DNA of 64,000 nucleotides from DAIDKA01 sp963708865 (GTDB taxonomy: Bacteria; Pseudomonadota; Gammaproteobacteria; Steroidobacterales; Steroidobacteraceae): assembly GCA_963708865.1 (NCBI GenBank), contig CAVPUC010000007.1, forward strand, positions 1 through 64,000, written 5' to 3'. The notes under the pieces were generated by a model, which had not been told where the DNA came from, did no database searches, and worked only from the letters and a program-made list of their open reading frames with translations. Below, piece after piece: positions 59,719 through 64,000 of this stretch (positions within the stretch are counted from its first letter, which is position 1; the number at the start of each line of letters is the position of its first letter). The position numbers were made by a program, and so were the translations under genes.

Positions 59719-60798
59719 TCACAGCACGGCGGCCAGCTCCTCGGCCTGATGTTCCTGCTGCAGGGCGCCGATGAGTTCGTCCAGATTGCCATCCATGACG
59801 TCCGCCAGCTTGTAGAGCGTCAGATTGATGCGGTGATCGGTGACGCGTCCCTGCGGAAAGTTGTAGGTGCGGATGCGCTCGGAACGATCACCGCTGCCCA
59901 CCTGCAGTTTGCGCGCGTGCGCCTGTTCGCTGTGCTGCTTCTCCTGCTCGGCGGCGAGCAGCCGCGCCTTCAGCAGCGACATCGCCTTGGAACGGTTCTT
60001 GTGTTGTGAACGCTCCTCCTGGCACTCGACCACCAGCCCGCTCGGAATATGCGTGATCCGGATGGCCGAATCGGTCTTGTTCACGTGCTGGCCGCCGGCG
60101 CCCGAGGAGCGGTAGGTGTCGATGCGCAGATCGGCCGGATTGATGTCGACCTTCTCCACTTCATCGACTTCGGGCAGGATCGCCACGGTGCACGCGGAGG
60201 TGTGAATCCGGCCCTGCGCTTCGGTGGCGGGCACCCGCTGCACGCGGTGGGTGCCGGATTCGAAACGGAACTGGAAGAAGGCATTGTGTCCGGCGATGCG
60301 GCAGATCACTTCCTTGTAGCCGCCGTGCTCACCGGCACTTTCGCTCATGATCTCGGTCGTGAAGCCGCGGGACTGGGCGTAGCGCAGGTACATGCGCAGC
60401 AGGTCGCCGGCGAAAATCGCCGCCTCATCCCCGCCCGTCCCCGCGCGCACCTCCAGGAAGATATTCTTTTCATCGCGCGGATCGCGCGGCACCAGGAGGC
60501 TGCGCAGCTGCGCCTCGGTGCGCTCGAGGGCGCCGCCCAGGCGCTGCACCTCCTCCGCCGCCATGTCGCGCATGGACGGATCCGGATCCGCCGCCATCTG
60601 CTGCGCGGTCGCCAGATCCGATTCCAACGCCCGATAGTCCCGGAAGCCTTCGGTGAGGGGCTGCAGGCGCGAATATTCCATCGACAGTTCACGAAACTGC
60701 TGCGAACCGCCGTCGGTGGACGGTTCAGCCAGCAGGCCACCCACTTCCTCGAAGCGGTCGACCATTCTTTCCAGGCGTTGGCGAATCGAATCCTTCAT
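59719..60798 (-). CDS. prfA: Peptide chain release factor 1
   Basis: 359 residues. Codon-recognition domain with R(V)P-type region in HRVQRVPATEAQGRIHTSAC (the PAT-like tripeptide PATE), and the GGQ motif in DTYRSSGAGGQHVNKTDSAI. C-terminal SERIRTYNFPQGRVTDHRIN is conserved. Terminates translation at UAG/UAA. Usually follows hemA; hemA is not in the adjacent sequence. A divergent 114-bp gap separates it from the TPR lipoprotein gene. Confidence 0.96.
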   Translation of the reverse strand: MKDSIRQRLERMVDRFEEVGGLLAEPSTDGGSQQFRELSMEYSRLQPLTEGFRDYRALESDLATAQQMAADPDPSMRDMAAEEVQRLGGALERTEAQLRSLLVPRDPRDEKNIFLEVRAGTGGDEAAIFAGDLLRMYLRYAQSRGFTTEIMSESAGEHGGYKEVICRIAGHNAFFQFRFESGTHRVQRVPATEAQGRIHTSACTVAILPEVDEVEKVDINPADLRIDTYRSSGAGGQHVNKTDSAIRITHIPSGLVVECQEERSQHKNRSKAMSLLKARLLAAEQEKQHSEQAHARKLQVGSGDRSERIRTYNFPQGRVTDHRINLTLYKLADVMDGNLDELIGALQQEHQAEELAAVL

Positions 60799-60912
60799 CG
60801 CACCTTACAATAAAGTTACAAATTAGCCCGCAAACGGGCGCGGCATTCTCGGGGATGGCCACCGCAGGTGACAAGGCGTGTGTGCGGCGCTCCACACAGA
60901 TATAGTGGGCCC

Positions 60913-62694
60913 ATGGGTGCGACACGAACTTGGATGACCCTGTCGGTGGGCGTGATGGCAGCGCTGACCTTGGCAGGATGCCACAGCGAGCGGTCGGCAG
61001 GCGTGAGCGCTGCAGCGGATCCGGCCGCAGCCTCGGCCGGGGCGGTCATTCCGGTCAAGGAAGCGGCGCCCGCGAGCCCCGCGCCGGGCGAGGCCGACGC
61101 GGCGGTGCCCTCGGATCCGGCCCAGGCCAGTGTGGCCGGGGAGCTGGCCCTGCAACAGGGCGACTGCCGCACCGCAGCCGATGACTATGCCGTGGCATCG
61201 CAGGGTGCCACCGCGCAGATGGCCAGCCATGCCAGCGAAGTCGCGCTGAACTGCCAGAACATTCCGGCCGCCTGGATCGCCGCCCAGAACTGGCTGAAGG
61301 CGGCACCCAAGGATCCCCAGGCCGCGCTGGTCTACGCGACCGTCGCCCTGAAGCTGTATCACGTGCCCGAAGCGCGCGCGGCGATTGCCACGGCGCTCGC
61401 GGCCGATGCCCAGGCCACGGACCGTGCGCTGATGAGCGCCATGCAGGTGCTGGCACAACAGTCCGATGCGACCGCGGCCTTTACCGCGCTCGCGCCGGTG
61501 CTCGACACCCCGCAGCGCTCGGCGACGGTGTTGATCGCGCTGGGTGATCTGGCCGTGGAGGCCTATGACTTCAAGCGTGCCGAGCACCTGGTGCAGGAAG
61601 CGCTGCAGCGGGACCCGAAGTCCACGGACGCCCTGCGGCTGATGGCGCGGATCGCCGTGCTGCGCGGCGATGGGGCGCTCGCTTTATCGACGGCGCGTGA
61701 GGTCGCGAGACTGGATGCGACCGACGGTACTTTCGAAGTGGCCGAGGTGCTGCAGGATCTGGGTCGGGCGGATGATGCGCGCAAGGAGCTGGAACGGCTG
61801 CGCGCCACGGGCGATGTCAATACCGAAGAGATCGATCGGCGCCTGGCGCTGCTGGCCTTTGACAGTGGCGATCTGCAGCAGGCGCAAAAGCGTTTCACCG
61901 ATCTGATGCGCGGTGGCGAGGCGGCCGACGGCTCGCTGTTCTATCTGGCGCAGATTGCCGAGGCGCAAGGCGACAAGGACGCGGCGCTCGCCATCTATCG
62001 CCGGCTGATCGACTCCCCGATGGCGCTTCAGGCACGCATGGCGGCGGCGGGGCTGCTGCTGGACAACAACAAGCGCGCCGAGGCGTTCGCGCTGGTCGAT
62101 GATCTGGCGAACAACGACTCGCAAACCTCCTTTGACCTGGTGGTGCAGAAGGCGCACCTGCTGGCGGATCACGGCGACACCGACGGTGCGCTGGCACTGC
62201 TGTCGGCGGCCGCACAGTCCTATCCGCGCCACCCGACGCTGGAATACGAGCACGCCACCATGCTCGAGCGTGCCGGCCAGACCCGCGATTCGGTGCAGGC
62301 CTTCGAGGGGCTGCTGGCCGAGCGGCCCGAGGATCCGACGGTACTGAACGCCCTGGGGTACACGCTGGCCGACCATAAAGAACAGCTGCCCCGCGCCGAG
62401 AAGCTCATCCGCCAGGCGCTCCTGACGACACCCGACAGTCCCGCCGCGCTCGACAGCCTGGGGTGGGTGCGGTTGCGTCGCGGGGATTCGCACGATGCCG
62501 CGGGCATTCTCGAACACGCCTACAACGTTGGCCAGGATCCTGACATCGCGGCCCACTGGGTCGAGGCGCTGTGGGTGAGCGGCTCGCAGGCGCAGGCGCG
62601 CAAAGTGCTCAACGATGCCTTGGCTCGCCATCCGGAATCTGCGGCGCTTGAGGCCACGCGGCATCGCCTGGTGCCAAGCTCCGGGCACCCTTGA
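60913..62694 (+). CDS. TPR-repeat lipoprotein
   Basis: 593 residues from ATG 60913. Lipobox LTLAGC gives Cys at about 21. Many TPR-like helices follow, for example DFKRAEHLVQEALQRDPKST, AEGDKDAALAIYRR-type units (IAEAQGDKDAALAIYRRLID), and near the end LRRGDSHDAAGILEHAYNVG. This is the tetratricopeptide protein commonly found before lolB and ispE. It is probably anchored at the outer membrane and mediates protein contacts; exact role unknown. Confidence 0.88.
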   Translation: MGATRTWMTLSVGVMAALTLAGCHSERSAGVSAAADPAAASAGAVIPVKEAAPASPAPGEADAAVPSDPAQASVAGELALQQGDCRTAADDYAVASQGATAQMASHASEVALNCQNIPAAWIAAQNWLKAAPKDPQAALVYATVALKLYHVPEARAAIATALAADAQATDRALMSAMQVLAQQSDATAAFTALAPVLDTPQRSATVLIALGDLAVEAYDFKRAEHLVQEALQRDPKSTDALRLMARIAVLRGDGALALSTAREVARLDATDGTFEVAEVLQDLGRADDARKELERLRATGDVNTEEIDRRLALLAFDSGDLQQAQKRFTDLMRGGEAADGSLFYLAQIAEAQGDKDAALAIYRRLIDSPMALQARMAAAGLLLDNNKRAEAFALVDDLANNDSQTSFDLVVQKAHLLADHGDTDGALALLSAAAQSYPRHPTLEYEHATMLERAGQTRDSVQAFEGLLAERPEDPTVLNALGYTLADHKEQLPRAEKLIRQALLTTPDSPAALDSLGWVRLRRGDSHDAAGILEHAYNVGQDPDIAAHWVEALWVSGSQAQARKVLNDALARHPESAALEATRHRLVPSSGHP

Positions 62695-62695
62695 G

Positions 62696-63337
62696 ATGAC
62701 GGTCCGCATGCCTGCGGCCGCGGCGGCGCGGCCGCTTCATCTTTTGCTGTGCGGGATGCTCGCGCTGCTGGCGGGTTGCCAGACCGTGCCGAAACCCATC
62801 GCCCCCACTCAAGCGCCCGAGCAGGTGGTCGCGGGCTGGCCCGCGCGGCGCGCGCAGCTGCAGGCCCGCGGGCAATTCACCGCGCAGGGGCGCATCGGCG
62901 TCATCGCCGGGTCCGATGGCTTCAATGGTCGGCTACGCTGGGTGCAGGATGGGGCGCGCAGCACCGTAAGTTTGGATGGGCCGCTGGGCGTGGGCGGGGT
63001 ACGCATCGTCAAGGATGGCACGGGCCTCACCCTGACCACCCCCTCGGGTCAGGCGCTCGACAGCCAGGCCGCCCATGATGAACTCCTCAAGCGCATGGGC
63101 TTCGAGCCGCCGCTGGACAGCCTGCGCTACTGGGTGCAGGGGGTGGCGGATCCGGTCAGCCCCAGCACCGAAACGCTGGATGCCAAGGGCTACCTGGGCT
63201 GCCTCGCCCAGTCCGGCTGGACGGTGACGATCAGCGCCTACATGCAAACGCAGGACGGCGCCCTGCCGCAGAAACTGACCGTGGTGCGCGGCGATGTCCG
63301 GGTCAAATTGATCATCGAGTCCTGGCATTCGCCATGA
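62696..63337 (+). CDS. lolB: Outer-membrane lipoprotein LolB
   Basis: 213 residues from ATG 62696 (ATG 62708 also possible). Lipobox LALLAGC with Cys about 23. The fold-typical parts RGQFTAQGRIGVIAGSDGFN, GRLRWVQDGARSTVSLDGPL, GVGGVRIVKDGTGLTLTTPS and LRYWVQGVADP match LolB, which receives lipoproteins from LolA and inserts them in the outer membrane. One base after the TPR gene stop and overlapping ispE (ATGA). Confidence 0.93.
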   Translation: MTVRMPAAAAARPLHLLLCGMLALLAGCQTVPKPIAPTQAPEQVVAGWPARRAQLQARGQFTAQGRIGVIAGSDGFNGRLRWVQDGARSTVSLDGPLGVGGVRIVKDGTGLTLTTPSGQALDSQAAHDELLKRMGFEPPLDSLRYWVQGVADPVSPSTETLDAKGYLGCLAQSGWTVTISAYMQTQDGALPQKLTVVRGDVRVKLIIESWHSP

Positions 63338-64000
63338 GCGCCGCGACCTCATGGCCGGCGCCGGCCAAGCTCAATCTGTTCTTGCATGTGACCGGGCGAC
63401 GCAGCGACGGCTATCACGACCTGCAGACGGTGTTTCAGCTCATCGACCTGGCCGATGACATCCAGATCGAAGTGCGATCCGATGGGGTGATCGAACGCCG
63501 CGCGGGAGCCGAGGGCGTGCCGGCCGAGGCGGATCTGGTGGTACGGGCGGCACGGGCCCTGCAGGCGGCCCACCCCACCCGGTTGGGGGCGACGCTGAGC
63601 GTCACCAAGCGCATTCCCATGGGCGGCGGCTTGGGGGGCGGCAGTTCGGATGCCGCAACGGTGCTGGTGGCGTTGAACAGGATGTGGAATTGTGGGCTCA
63701 ACGAGATCGATCTTGCCGCCATTGGCGTCAATCTTGGCGCCGATGTGCCGGTATTTATTCGGGGGCGTTCGGCCTGGGCGGAAGGGCGCGGGGAGCGTCT
63801 GACGCCGCTGGAATTGCCGCCAAGCTGGTTCGCCCTGGTGCATCCCCTGGTTCATGTCCCCACCGCGGCGCTCTTCCAGGCTCCTGAATTGACACGAAAT
63901 TCACCCCCCATCACAATGGGCGGCTTTTTACAGTCGGGCGGGCGGAATGATTTCGAACCAGTAGTGCGGGCGCGCTACGCCGAAGTCGCGCGCGCGCTTG
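63334..64000 (+). CDS. ispE: 4-diphosphocytidyl-2-C-methyl-D-erythritol kinase, 3' truncated by the window
   Basis: 222 codons to the window end. GHMP kinase: PAPAKLNLFLHVTGRRSDGY at the N-terminus, the ATP loop IPMGGGLGGGSSDAATVLVA and GADVPVFIRGRSAWAEGRGE. It phosphorylates CDP-ME in the MEP isoprenoid pathway. Starts in the lolB stop. The C-terminus lies outside the window. Confidence 0.95.
   Translation, partial: MSAATSWPAPAKLNLFLHVTGRRSDGYHDLQTVFQLIDLADDIQIEVRSDGVIERRAGAEGVPAEADLVVRAARALQAAHPTRLGATLSVTKRIPMGGGLGGGSSDAATVLVALNRMWNCGLNEIDLAAIGVNLGADVPVFIRGRSAWAEGRGERLTPLELPPSWFALVHPLVHVPTAALFQAPELTRNSPPITMGGFLQSGGRNDFEPVVRARYAEVARAL

Overview
The window looks like chromosome of a G+C-rich gammaproteobacterium. 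The evidence is the gene order lptD-surA-pdxA-rsmA-apaG-apaH, the mreBCD-mrdA-rodA-mltB-rlpA-dacA-ybeD string, the TPR lipoprotein-lolB-ispE string, and a kynurenine route to quinolinate (haaO-kynU-kmo). The last feature, with amgK-murU next to lptD, suggests the Xanthomonadales/Nevskiales/Steroidobacterales side of the class, but that placement is inference.

Layout. 1-5.2 kb: small conserved genes (DUF1330, cupin, DUF2007, RibD-like deaminase) and a coupled operon of methyltransferase, Pth2-type peptidyl-tRNA hydrolase and GNAT acetyltransferase. 5.2-8.4 kb: kynurenine operon on the minus strand. 8.5-16.4 kb: lptD/surA/pdxA/rsmA/apaG/apaH block with a UspA gene. About 16.45-26.3 kb: a lower-G+C integrated element between lptD and amgK, carrying a tyrosine integrase, coupled small DNA-binding ORFs, a broken primase-helicase, a broken HNH endonuclease, an HK97-type major capsid gene, several small unknown genes, a winged-helix gene and, at its right end, an aberrant class II tRNA-like gene. 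26.3-29.7 kb: amgK, murU, lipA, lipB. 29.7-38.9 kb: a sulfate-uptake region with sbp, cysA-cysT-cysW, and a sensor kinase and OmpR-type regulator directly behind the transporter genes. 38.9-48.8 kb: cell-wall elongation genes. 48.9-56.5 kb: gatCAB, hslO, a glycosyltransferase, mtgA, ppiB, prmC. 56.5-64 kb: a membrane protein with a second two-component system, psiF, prfA, TPR lipoprotein, lolB and the start of ispE.

The most interesting system is the sulfate region. CysA carries a C-terminal universal-stress-protein-like extension, the transporter genes run into a histidine kinase and a response regulator, and the two promoters (cysA and sbp) share one architecture: a tandem repeat with 11-bp period, 8 nt, a CTGAC(A/G) -35 box, 17 nt, and a TA-N2-AT -10 box. 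This resembles the arrangement of Pst-PhoR-PhoB for phosphate, but for sulfate. The function is inferred, not shown.

A caution on quality: several genes expected to be essential or core (gatB, mrdA, mreD) and others (mltB, a RibD-like deaminase, a cupin) are each broken by one or two single-base frameshifts, some at homopolymers. These are more likely sequence errors than true lesions. The integrated element has a higher density of lesions, including in-frame stops, so it is probably decayed as well.
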